A stretch of DNA of 64,000 nt from Hyphomicrobiales bacterium (GCA_002401155.1 NVSG01000007.1:8180-72179); one strand, 5' to 3'. Positions 19,315 to 26,855 are shown, counted from the stretch's first letter. Translations and numbers: made by a program. The notes: generated by a model not told the origin, from the sequence alone.

Positions 19315-19454
19315 GTAAATGTCCTTTCTAATTAATTGTATTTATTGATTTATTATCTGTTATTTAGGCATAGAATAACTCTGCGCATCGGCGTATCACC
19401 GACAACGTTAAGACCTATTCAGCCACGTTAAAAACAAAGAGCATCGCACTTTTG

Positions 19455-19949
19455 TTAGTTGATTTGCAAAGACACTTCGCCCAGCATATTTGTCCAAATT
19501 ACCTGCTGGTCAAAATTACTATTGAAGCGTTCCTCCACGCAGTACCAACTTCGAATTCGTGCATTACCCGCATCTTCTACCAACACATTTCCAGCTATCG
19601 CCATTTTTTTCCAAATTGGCTCTGCATTGCGTTGAAGATTATTTAGGCTGACGTAATTCGGCGCATTTAGTAAAGCATGTGCATGCAGATTGCTGTTCAT
19701 GTGTTCGAAAATTATAGCTCCGTGTAATAGTTTCTCCATCGGCTTTTTTTGCCAACGCGAACCTGCAATTTTTCGATTTATGTGAGCAAAAAATCCCGCT
19801 AGTTTATCTGTTGCTTTGTTCTTAGAAAATTCATCATTGAAGACAAATGTCACAAAGAAACGCGGGTCTATTCGTTCAATCATGTTGATTACATGTGTGC
19901 TGTAATCGTGCTTCTGCTGCTGTGTGTTTCGCATAATCATATCTTTCAT
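19455..19949 (-). CDS. Small HUH-like (Rep/transposase-type) protein
   Basis: 164 residues. Two motifs fit the HUH endonuclease plan: FFVTFVFND (31-39), like Rep motif 1, and NLHAHALLN (87-95) with H89-x-H91, the metal-binding HUH pair flanked by hydrophobics. A Tyr at 136 (RSWYCVEE) is placed as expected for the nucleophile, although the usual Lys three residues later is absent. The protein is shorter than typical replication initiators and has no helicase. It could nick DNA for replication or mobilisation of the element, or be a remnant. The match is by motif only; no ribosome site stands out, and a start at the sixth codon is possible. Confidence 0.5.
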   Translation of the reverse strand: MKDMIMRNTQQQKHDYSTHVINMIERIDPRFFVTFVFNDEFSKNKATDKLAGFFAHINRKIAGSRWQKKPMEKLLHGAIIFEHMNSNLHAHALLNAPNYVSLNNLQRNAEPIWKKMAIAGNVLVEDAGNARIRSWYCVEERFNSNFDQQVIWTNMLGEVSLQIN

Positions 19950-20292
19950 TTAGCTCGATAAAACCGAAGTCATCGAACTTACTATTTATGCAATAGCAGC
20001 AGTTGAGCAGCGACAATTGTAGAACCAAGAACGGCGGTTATTTACCGCTAATTGGATTGCGATCAGACACTCATTTTTTGAAAAATTGGCAGCATAAATA
20101 GGTTGGGGAGATTTATTCAATTAGTTACAAATAGTGTGTTTGGTGTTGCAACCAACTTTTCGTATGTCGTGTTACACGACACTCAGTTTGCATTTTTGCA
20201 CGCCATTGAACCACATCGCATTTCATTCCAATTTCCTTGCTGCTTAGATAAATACCATTGCTGCTTAACTAGCAGTGGCAAAGGAGCAAGTT
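19950..20292. other. Intergenic region with a 17-base palindrome
   Basis: Divergent spacer between the HUH-like gene and the first DUF6626-like gene. No gene supported. It holds the perfect palindrome at 20165-20181, which recurs near attR. Confidence 0.5.
20165..20181. promoter_or_regulatory. Perfect palindrome TGTCGTGTTACACGACA (copy 1)
   Basis: An 8-base arm each side of a central T. It lies 128 bases before the start of the DUF6626-like gene and also upstream of the divergent HUH-like gene. An identical copy is at 26585-26601. Size and symmetry fit a dimeric regulator operator; no T run follows, so a terminator is less likely. Confidence 0.5.
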
Positions 20293-20709
20293 ATGCAAAA
20301 TTTAGAAATCATACCCATTCCAGATTCAGATAATTCAACATATCTCACACTATTGGAGTTAGCATTTCGGATTTATTTCGAAGAGGGTTTAGTCAAAAGT
20401 CAGCAGGAATTCTCGACCCGTATATTAGGAATGGGTCCAAGTTATTTCTCCTGCATGCGAGCCAGAAAGCGAACACCAGCGAGTGCCGTGTTAGAGCGAC
20501 TTTTAAAGCAAACCCGGTTATTTTTGGTTTCTTGCGAGCGCAATCCATATTTTGGTAAGACATATTCTGTCCGTCTCAATCAAACTCACCACCGTCTAAA
20601 TGGGCTTGCCGATACGCTGGAAGATGAATTGCTGATATGGGAAATAAGTCCAATTATGGAGTTCAAAACCAACAAAATGCGTGAATTACCAGAGACCAAA
20701 AATGGTTAG
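20293..20709 (+). CDS. DUF6626-like small regulator-type protein (1)
   Basis: 138 residues from the ATG at 20293, chosen because a perfect AAGGAG lies 7 bases before it. The segment with VKSQQEFSTRILGMGPSYFS, then MRARKRTPASAVLERLL (about 35-78), resembles the helix-turn-helix-like core of the DUF6626 family found in alphaproteobacterial islands. The rest is helical with no membrane segment. It probably binds DNA (inference). A second gene with a related plan begins 70 bases downstream. Confidence 0.6.
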   Translation: MQNLEIIPIPDSDNSTYLTLLELAFRIYFEEGLVKSQQEFSTRILGMGPSYFSCMRARKRTPASAVLERLLKQTRLFLVSCERNPYFGKTYSVRLNQTHHRLNGLADTLEDELLIWEISPIMEFKTNKMRELPETKNG

Positions 20710-20778
20710 GGTTACATCAATTTGGAAAGCTCAACGTTTATCCAATATGTCCTTTGGTAAAAATCAAGGAACAAGAAC

Positions 20779-21171
20779 ATGAGGTTCTCTGATTATGCAG
20801 TCCAACCAAGTTGGAAAAATCACAAAAAATCCAACTTGGTTGGTGCCAATCTAATAGCAAGAGATCGTCTTTTACGCATTTATGAAATTGTGAGTGTGCT
20901 TGGATATGCGGATACACTTGAAATATTCGCGGATCGGTTTCTCAATTTGGAGTTAAAGAGCGTGGAATGGTTTTTAGCTGGTCACACAAGAAAGCTTAAC
21001 CCAAATACAGTCGACTACCTGCAATCAAAACTTGTAATGGTACGCAATACGACTGCAGACGAAGTTGCAAATGCCGCTGACATCGATCAATTCAATCGTG
21101 CAAAATCTCTATACAATTTGGTGCAACTTGCGTTTGATTATTTGGATGAATTCAGAAAAAAACTTGGCTGA
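20779..21171 (+). CDS. DUF6626-like small regulator-type protein (2)
   Basis: 130 residues; AAGGA lies 7-8 bases before the ATG. The core ARDRLLRIYEIVSVLGYADTLEIFADRFL followed by SVEWFLAGHTRKLNPNTVDYL (split here for reading) has the helix plan of the preceding protein, so the two are likely divergent paralogues. The C-terminal 40 residues are helical. The first 25 codons contain two dyads that together make a 14-base perfect inverted repeat (20802-20843), which could fold in the mRNA or bind a protein. Confidence 0.58.
   Translation: MRFSDYAVQPSWKNHKKSNLVGANLIARDRLLRIYEIVSVLGYADTLEIFADRFLNLELKSVEWFLAGHTRKLNPNTVDYLQSKLVMVRNTTADEVANAADIDQFNRAKSLYNLVQLAFDYLDEFRKKLG
20802..20843. promoter_or_regulatory. 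Paired CCAAC-N3-GTTGG dyads (copies 2 and 3)
   Basis: CCAACCAAGTTGG at 20802-20814 and CCAACTTGGTTGG at 20831-20843, centres 29 bases apart. Each is a dyad and the two arms, with the adjacent A/T, form a perfect 14-base inverted repeat with a 14-base loop. They lie just inside the reading frame starting at 20779. A near copy is at 18822. Confidence 0.5.
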
Positions 21172-21437
21172 GTAAGGTCTGAAAATTCACTTGGTAGCGA
21201 ACGTTCCATAATGCCACTTACGTAATTTTGAAACGATGGTGTGCCTAACGTCGGCTTAGAGCCCATTTCTACCAAGGCGGAGGTGTCGCAGTCTGACCGG
21301 ATCGATGGATGAATTTCTGGCAATCATGTCCCAAATAAGCTGGCGTCAATCCCGGCGGCGGTTAAACAAAGGTTAGAATCAACTCATAAAACATACCATA
21401 ACTGCGCAGGCAAACCGATCCACCTTGGAAACAAGCG

Positions 21438-22739
21438 TTAATTTGACCTAACCAAATCCTGAAAACACATACTTGCAATATCGTCCACATGGCGTGGAAC
21501 GGCAGTCATTAGACCTCTTCCCGCTGAATCTTCCTGTATGTAGGGAAGTGTGTGTTGGCGAGAGATCATATAAAAATCATCAAATGGTTTTGATTTTTGG
21601 AAAAACCACTTCTTTCGATCATATTCCTCCATCATAATAAATGGCACACGATAGATCGTAAAAAACTCATTCACGATGTCCGAGAAAAATATTGCCCTTG
21701 AATATAGTAGTTTACCATCCGAAATAACCGTCGGAATATTATCAGCATTCTCACAGGTTATGACTTTGATGAAATTATGAAATACTAGCGCGGTTTGCGT
21801 TGAAATTTGTGACAAATAAGCTGTGAAGAAATATGATTTCGTATGGTCAACTCGAAGCAACCTACAAGCCTTAAACACAAATTCCATGGCGTTCAAATCA
21901 CAGTATAACTCCTCATCCAAAACACCCTGCTTGTTGTTCACTGCCCTACTAAGTTCGTATGCAAGGTTTTCATTGATTGGAGTTTCTTCTTCCATATCCA
22001 ACATATGTTTTGAATCGAATCCTGATTGTATTTGCCCCTCAGATAATCCAAATTCAGATTTCATGCGTTCCAACCCAAAAGTGGCTAAGTCACGAAACGC
22101 ATCGTCTTTGAAGGTGGCCGACTTGTATTTTATATGCCCAACTTCATGACCAATTATCTGGCAAAGAACCAGCAGTTCTAGGTTATCTTTTATCTTTCTG
22201 TTTGAAACTGTTTTTTGATAAAAATCAATGGGTTGATATTGAAGATCTTCGTACTTTTCTTCAAACGCCCCTAAAGTAAAATGGAGTATGCGCTCGCCGA
22301 ATGTTAGAAAGAATTCTTCGGTTTGATTAGAATATTGCCGAAGTAAATTGACCATGTATGAGCATTGCCCAAATATTTGAGAGAGGTAATCTCCTGCTGT
22401 AAAGCTATTGTATGCAGATTTACCTATGAAATCGACCTCACCCATCTCAATAACGATCAAAATTCGATCACTAAAAAAAATCGTTTTGGACCGATTGTTT
22501 TCATTTCTTCCGATGGCCAAAACTATGTTTGAGTTCGCGAAGATTTCTATAAAGCCGTAACTAGAGGTCACTGCAATAAAAATATCATAGAAAATTTTCC
22601 CTTGAGTAGGGGAATAAAATTCAAAATCCGGATAAGATTGCCGAAAAACTGTTAGCTCCAAGGGAGATAATTCACTTTCCGATTTGAGAAATGTGACTAT
22701 TCCATTCTGCTTCAGACTTGATTTCAACCTGCTCACCAC
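21438..22739 (-). CDS. HExxH metallopeptidase-like protein
   Basis: 433 residues from a GTG at 22739; the start is uncertain and the true one may be a GTG or TTG inside the overlap with the upstream gene. The zinc motif is GHEVGHIKY (H198, E199, H202) and, about 75 residues on, EELYCDLNAMEFV supplies the E-x3-D pattern of the third ligand in gluzincins. The N-terminal 190 residues are alpha/beta without signal peptide; the C terminus is helical. I cannot assign a peptidase family; M48-, ImmA- and Lit-like enzymes share this motif plan. It overlaps its upstream partner by up to 68 bases, so the two are translated together. Confidence 0.65.
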   Translation of the reverse strand: MVSRLKSSLKQNGIVTFLKSESELSPLELTVFRQSYPDFEFYSPTQGKIFYDIFIAVTSSYGFIEIFANSNIVLAIGRNENNRSKTIFFSDRILIVIEMGEVDFIGKSAYNSFTAGDYLSQIFGQCSYMVNLLRQYSNQTEEFFLTFGERILHFTLGAFEEKYEDLQYQPIDFYQKTVSNRKIKDNLELLVLCQIIGHEVGHIKYKSATFKDDAFRDLATFGLERMKSEFGLSEGQIQSGFDSKHMLDMEEETPINENLAYELSRAVNNKQGVLDEELYCDLNAMEFVFKACRLLRVDHTKSYFFTAYLSQISTQTALVFHNFIKVITCENADNIPTVISDGKLLYSRAIFFSDIVNEFFTIYRVPFIMMEEYDRKKWFFQKSKPFDDFYMISRQHTLPYIQEDSAGRGLMTAVPRHVDDIASMCFQDLVRSN

Positions 22740-23025
22740 CTTTCAAATAAATGAAAGTCCTACCTCGCGCAATGTAGGCTGCTAATATTATGGAAACCGA
22801 CTCTATAACTTCCGGAAGTATCTCGAACGCAAATTGTACAACCTGTTCTCCAGACATCGCATTGTGTTCTATCTTCTCAAATTGAATATTGCCTTTAACC
22901 AAATCCGCGCTTAAATCTCCTATTTCAGATTGTTCAACTGAAATTAAAAGGAAATTAGCCATGATTTGCTCGCACATCTGGAGATGATAAAAATGATATG
23001 GGAATGAATCTACTTGCAATTTCAT
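22672..23025 (-). CDS. Small partner protein of the metallopeptidase
   Basis: 117 residues from the ATG at 23025, which has GAGTGG about 6 bases before it; an ATG at 22962 is a second choice. The plan is an N-terminal alpha/beta part, a hydrophobic helix (IESVSIILAAYIARG) and a short beta C terminus (TFIYLKGGEQVEIKSEAEW). This plan recalls the small effector-associated constant components of predicted conflict systems, but that is only a resemblance. Its 3' end overlaps the peptidase gene. Confidence 0.55.
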   Translation of the reverse strand: MKLQVDSFPYHFYHLQMCEQIMANFLLISVEQSEIGDLSADLVKGNIQFEKIEHNAMSGEQVVQFAFEILPEVIESVSIILAAYIARGRTFIYLKGGEQVEIKSEAEWNSHISQIGK

Positions 23026-23395
23026 AATGTGTCCACTCTCAAATATTGATGTGGCCAACAGATTCTAACCCAAGAGGCTGACTGAATCACCATCTAACTG
23101 AAATAACGCTATTAGACGTCATCTGCGAGTTAAGGTAAGCCGTCAATTGAGCCATATTACGGTGGTGGCAAGATGAATAGTTCCGAGGAATGTTGAGGCG
23201 CATTTATCCATATAAAGAGATAAGAATGTTCGCTAATACTAGCTGCGTCGCTGGTTGAATAACAATCCAAATCGAAAACGTTAGTTTGTCCGCATAGCTG
23301 CCATTCATCAGTGTTGAACGGTGAGGCATATTTAGATCTCTTGCTGGACATGCTCGATACAGAATTGTTCACTTCTTTCAGACAAAGCCTTTGGC
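23026..23395. other. Intergenic region between peptidase module and XRE gene
   Basis: 370 bases on the upstream side of the peptidase module. One 71-codon frame at 23157-23372 (minus) exists but shows no domain and no ribosome site, so it is not called. The promoter for the module is expected here. Confidence 0.4.
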
Positions 23396-23746
23396 TTATT
23401 CCTTACTTTGCTCTTCCAACAAAACTTCACCAAGCTTTTGCCATAGCGCTAGTGTCAGCTCATCCATCTGCCCCGCAAGTACTTGCGATTGGATCACCAA
23501 TTCCTGTCGTTTATTTTCAGGTTCTGAATTCTCAACACCATCAAAGAAATTACGCATTGGCACACCCAAAGCTACGCTGATATCCAGCAACGTTTGGAAA
23601 TTGGGAGCAGTCTTGCCGCGTTCAATATTGGACACCGTTTCAAATGCCTTGTTTATAACCTCAGCCAATTGCGGCTGGGTCATACCCTTTTGCGCACGTG
23701 CAGCTTTTACCCGCAGCCCGATTTTTTGTTTCAAGTTGTGTTCCAT
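23396..23746 (-). CDS. XRE-family transcriptional regulator
   Basis: 116 residues from the ATG at 23746; an in-frame ATG at 23782 is the alternative. A Cro/CI-type helix-turn-helix covers about residues 5-60 (GLRVKAARAQKGMTQPQLAE, then AFETVSNIERGKTAPNFQTLL), followed by a C-terminal helical dimerisation part with DELTLALWQKLGEVLLEE. It is the best candidate for the element's own repressor and for the protein that binds the palindromes. Confidence 0.85.
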   Translation of the reverse strand: MEHNLKQKIGLRVKAARAQKGMTQPQLAEVINKAFETVSNIERGKTAPNFQTLLDISVALGVPMRNFFDGVENSEPENKRQELVIQSQVLAGQMDELTLALWQKLGEVLLEEQSKE

Positions 23747-24009
23747 ACCCGAAACATAATTCCGACCATAAGGCTTGACCATGTAACTAAAATTCGTTAT
23801 TTGGTCAACAATACGGCTTTAAATTTCTACAACTAGTTTATTGATCAACGTTTCAAGCCAATGTCGCCACAGGAAGGATGCCACATGTGTCGAATACTAT
23901 TTGCCAACATGCCTGTTGCCCAAACATTACAAATGTGTGGTCTTTGTCCAATTTCCTGCCCCGTGTTCAATTTACCAACCAGAAAACTTCAAATATTTTA
24001 GGGAATAGT

Positions 24010-24534
24010 ATGCGATTTCAAAAATCTATCATCACCATATTTATTGCAGCCGCAGTTTCAGGCATTAGTGCTCCAGCCTTTGCAGAATGGAATTTTATTC
24101 CATCTAAATCTTCGTTTGGCGATACAACATTTCAATTAATAGGAGTAAGCTCGCCATCACAAACCGCTGGACGCACAGGTTTTTTGTTTCAGTGCAAGAA
24201 AGATAAAAAGACCTTCGGCATGTATGCGCTTTTTACCCAGCAAATCTCTGAGAGTGAATATTCGAAGATTCTTCTTGGTGAACCCCAGTTACTATTCCGT
24301 GTTGACCAACATGAAGTTATCAAAATGAAGGTTTATCCGGATAGATCAAATGAGGTGAGATTTATGCTGGCTGAGAATGATGACTTGTACAAAGTCATTG
24401 CGGCACTTCAATCTGCAAAAAATCAAATCGCTGTCGCAGTAAGCATCAATGATTCCGTACGCTATGAAAGTAACTTTGACAGGATAGGGCTCGATAACTC
24501 AGTTACCAAATTCGGTGCTGAATGTATCAAATAA
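24010..24534 (+). CDS. Secreted periplasmic protein, unknown
   Basis: 174 residues from the ATG at 24010 (AGGGAA 5 bases upstream); the longer frame from 23878 is not likely translated. A Sec signal peptide ends at APAFA before EWNF. The mature part is beta-rich with two Cys (in FLFQCKKDKK and the C-terminal GAECIK), which could form a disulfide. The pattern, a reporter strand GFLFQCKKDKKTFGMYALF followed by VAVSINDSVRYES, vaguely recalls VasI/IalB-type small periplasmic proteins. Function not assigned. Confidence 0.65.
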   Translation: MRFQKSIITIFIAAAVSGISAPAFAEWNFIPSKSSFGDTTFQLIGVSSPSQTAGRTGFLFQCKKDKKTFGMYALFTQQISESEYSKILLGEPQLLFRVDQHEVIKMKVYPDRSNEVRFMLAENDDLYKVIAALQSAKNQIAVAVSINDSVRYESNFDRIGLDNSVTKFGAECIK

Positions 24535-24559
24535 CAAGCCTATCGGAAAATTAATAAGT

Positions 24560-24797
24560 CGAACCGTTGGCGCGAAAACGCATTAAGCTGCTTAATCGCA
24601 TTGAACAGCAGATCAGTGCCGCGGAAGCCAAATTGTGTGATGAGCAGTTTATGGAAGAAATCAAACGTTGGGTTCGCAACGAAGGAACCGGTGTTAAAGC
24701 TCTGGTTACAACTGAACGGCCGGTTCCGTAAGTGGTGGTGGAAAAACCAGCATGGCGCTTGTATGATTTCTCTACGTGATGGCAACAGATTGATAAT
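24560..24797 (+). pseudogene. Broken DUF6641 copy
   Basis: This stretch matches the intact gene at 25836-26306 over most of its length (for example the parts coding KRIKLLNRIEQQISAAEA and the WWWKNQHGA region) but lacks both ends and carries an extra base (GGTTCCGTAAG against AGTTCGCAAG) that shifts the frame. It is a decayed duplicate. A long frame crossing it and entering the next gene is an artefact of this frameshift. Confidence 0.85.
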
Positions 24798-24816
24798 GAT
24801 GAAGGAATACCCAAAA

Positions 24817-25485
24817 ATGAAATACCTTATTACTATTTTGATACTTCTTATTGGCGGATCTTGGTCTTCTTTCGCGAACTCAAATCCGCTAAATCAATGG
24901 AAGGTCTCCTGCCGCGCGACAACAGTGCACAAAGAAAGAAAGACTTGGATTTTTAAGACCGGAAAGAATAGATGCGGCAAAGGAACATCATTCGGACAAC
25001 GAGCGGAAATTAAGTCAAACTCAATTTCCCCAAATCACAAAGGCTCATACGTTTTCGAATCTACGACAAGCATCAAAGCAAAATCCCCAAGAAAATTCAG
25101 TTTTTTTCAAATACATGATGGTCGGCATAATTTTTGTAATCCTCCATTATCCATCAATGTCTTGCCGAATGGTAGTTTGGAATTAAAAAGCGGTTTGCAA
25201 AATTCCAAAGAATGCAAAGTTAAATATGTATGGTCGAAAGGCGCATCTATAAAATTTGACGGTTCGAAACAACGCTTTAAGGTACGTTTAGATTTTGATG
25301 GAAAGGGCGGAATTATCACCAACGTTTGGGTAGACAAAAAATTGCAGGCTACTCAACTTTATAAAGTCATTAACAAAAGCTACGGTTCAAAAGGTTATTA
25401 TTTGAAACACGGGTCATACTCTAGCGATAGTTTTAAATATGAAATCAGATCGAAAAATATGAGAGTAAAAAGGGTCGCAAGCTGA
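24817..25485 (+). CDS. Secreted polysaccharide-lyase-like (jelly-roll) protein
   Basis: 222 residues from the ATG at 24817, with AAGGAA 9 bases before it. A signal peptide (MKYLITILILLIGGSWSSFA) leads into a beta-rich mature protein. The order FGQRAEIKS, FSFFQIHDGRHNFCNPPLSI, then KVRLDFDGKGG and YYLKHGSYSSDSF resembles the beta-jelly-roll of PL7/PL20-type or heparin-lyase-I-type enzymes, in which the strand with Q-x-H and the RxE motif line the active site. Three or four Cys may form disulfides. Substrate not assigned. It sits directly after the broken DUF6641 copy. Confidence 0.55.
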   Translation: MKYLITILILLIGGSWSSFANSNPLNQWKVSCRATTVHKERKTWIFKTGKNRCGKGTSFGQRAEIKSNSISPNHKGSYVFESTTSIKAKSPRKFSFFQIHDGRHNFCNPPLSINVLPNGSLELKSGLQNSKECKVKYVWSKGASIKFDGSKQRFKVRLDFDGKGGIITNVWVDKKLQATQLYKVINKSYGSKGYYLKHGSYSSDSFKYEIRSKNMRVKRVAS

Positions 25486-25590
25486 CCTAGTGGCGCTGTC
25501 TAATAGAGATTATCTCTAAATCGAACCACTGTTCGCCACAATAAATCATTAGATTTCATACTGTGGTGCAAACGGGAATATGGAAAGCCG

Positions 25591-25755
25591 GTGGTTCAAC
25601 TTAATGAAGCCGAATTATCCGAAGAGGAACGTAAACTTCTTGTTGAACTACGTGAGATTGAAGCTGATCCAGAATTGCAAAAACAAGCCAAAGAAGTTGC
25701 TGAGAATTGGAAGAGTTATGGTTTTACCGAATGTCCTGTTCCTGAATTGAATTGA
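25591..25755 (+). CDS. Small 54-residue acidic protein
   Basis: A GTG start with GGAAAG just before it opens a 54-codon frame ending in TGA, coding a Glu- and Leu-rich helical peptide (LSEEERKLLVELREIEADPE) with a C-terminal FTECPVPELN. Codon use is like that of its neighbours. It ends 80 bases before the DUF6641 start on the same strand. No known family. Confidence 0.45.
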   Translation: MVQLNEAELSEEERKLLVELREIEADPELQKQAKEVAENWKSYGFTECPVPELN

Positions 25756-25835
25756 ACTCTTTTCAGGAAAACGGTCGCAATCTGATTCAGGTGGCTTTAG
25801 CAAATCGAGACCTCTACAACAAAAAGAGGTCTTAT

Positions 25836-26306
25836 ATGTCCATTCTATCAAAACTAACGCTTACTGCTACTTCACCGCGCGAACCGATTACACCGTTGGC
25901 ACGTAAGCGCATAAAGCTGCTTAATCGTATAGAGCAGCAAATCAGTGCTGCGGAAGCGGAATTGCGTGATGAGCAGTTCATGGAGGAAATCAAACGTTGG
26001 GTTCGCAACGAAGAAACGGGCGATAAAACCCTGATTTCAACTGAGCGGCCAGTTCGCAAGTGGTGGTGGAAGAACCAGCATGGTGCTTGGATGATTTCTC
26101 TACGTGATGGCAATCGTCTCATTCCGCTTGGTGCCGACAAAACATCTGTTGAAGTTGGCGACATCGAACAGATGGTTACAACATTGGAAACACTACGCGA
26201 TGCAGTAATTGCTGGTGAACTTGATACTCAGCTGGAAGCACTAATTGCTAGCAGAAAACCAATCACTACGCGCAAGCAAAAATCAGCAGCAAAGGCCAAT
26301 GGATAA
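25836..26306 (+). CDS. DUF6641-family protein
   Basis: 156 residues from the ATG at 25836; AGAGG precedes it by 8 bases and the peptide opens MSILSKLTLT, as family members do. A charged helical part (about 20-55) is followed by the signature RKWWWKNQHGAWMISLRDG (about 90-108) and a C-terminal helix (VGDIEQMVTTLETLRDAV), ending in a basic tail. The family is known mainly from alphaproteobacterial islands and has no assigned role. A frameshifted copy lies 1.3 kb upstream. The next gene begins directly after the stop. Confidence 0.78.
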   Translation: MSILSKLTLTATSPREPITPLARKRIKLLNRIEQQISAAEAELRDEQFMEEIKRWVRNEETGDKTLISTERPVRKWWWKNQHGAWMISLRDGNRLIPLGADKTSVEVGDIEQMVTTLETLRDAVIAGELDTQLEALIASRKPITTRKQKSAAKANG

Positions 26307-26525
26307 ATGAAAATCTCATTGGAAATTGACGCGGAATCCAGCGAACTAGAACCGCTTATTCGAATGCTGTTGCACGGGCCAATTAGTGATACTGACGTTG
26401 CTAGAGCCAAGCAGCGTGAACAGACTTACAAAATTGCAGAATGCAATGCGCGAGTATCCCAAATATTTTTGGAAGGACATGACCGTAATCGGCGAAAGCA
26501 GCTGGCGAGTGAAGCGGCTAAATGA
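26307..26525 (+). CDS. Small 72-residue protein coupled to DUF6641
   Basis: The ATG directly follows the TAA of the DUF6641 gene, so translation is coupled. The peptide is an amphipathic, charged, mostly helical chain (LEIDAESSELEPLIRMLLHG, then KQREQTYKIAECNARVSQIF) without known domain. It is the last gene before attR. Confidence 0.55.
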   Translation: MKISLEIDAESSELEPLIRMLLHGPISDTDVARAKQREQTYKIAECNARVSQIFLEGHDRNRRKQLASEAAK

Positions 26526-26531
26526 GCACCA

Positions 26532-26566
26532 CAGCAACCCTGTAAGCGTCACCAGCAGGGTTGCTG
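26532..26566 (+). terminator. Hairpin at the end of the element genes
   Basis: CAGCAACCCTG and CAGGGTTGCTG form an 11-base perfect stem with a 13-base loop just after the last gene stop. It lacks a long T run, so it may be a weak terminator or an mRNA end stabiliser. Confidence 0.6.
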
Positions 26567-26584
26567 CTTCAATGTTATACTAAG

Positions 26585-26601
26585 TGTCGTGTTACACGAC
26601 A
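26585..26601. promoter_or_regulatory. Perfect palindrome TGTCGTGTTACACGACA (copy 2)
   Basis: Identical to 20165-20181 over 17 bases. It lies 100 bases inside attR with no element gene starting after it, so here it may serve recombination or bind a protein that also acts at the first site. Confidence 0.5.
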
Positions 26602-26701
26602 TACCAATCTGCACGCATTTGTCGTAAGTTAAATTAGCACAATAAATGCGCAGATATTGTATGTAGCTGAAATAAATATAAAAAACCGATAGAACCCTAA
26701 A

Positions 26702-26746
26702 CTCCGAAGGCAGAGGTCGCGCGTTCGAATCGCGCCGAGTGCACCA
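26702..26746 (+). repeat. attR: second copy of the tRNA-Arg 3' end
   Basis: Matches 11483-11527 with one change (A for G at core position 37), which would break an acceptor-stem pair; this copy has no tRNA 5' half. It marks the right end of the element. Confidence 0.92.
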
Positions 26747-26797
26747 TTCCTTCTTCATGAATGGTCGCCCCTCCTGTTAAAAAGTAGTTCGAACTTT

Positions 26798-26815
26798 GTT
26801 CGAATGGGTGCACCA
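26798..26815 (+). repeat. Third, shrunken tRNA-Arg 3' remnant
   Basis: GTTCGAAT followed directly by GGGTGCACCA: the T loop joined to the acceptor end, with the intervening CGCGCC missing. It lies 51 bases beyond attR and could be the scar of an older insertion at the same tRNA. Confidence 0.55.
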
Positions 26816-26855
26816 ATTATTTCAGTGGCTTATCCTCAATAGCGAAATCCAACCT

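Noticed and set aside
23157-23372. A 71-codon minus-strand frame
   Set aside because: No ribosome site, no domain, unlikely composition; treated as spacer.
24601-24816. N-terminal extension of the lyase-like gene
   Set aside because: It is the frameshifted part of the DUF6641 pseudogene; the signal peptide and ribosome site fix the start at 24817.
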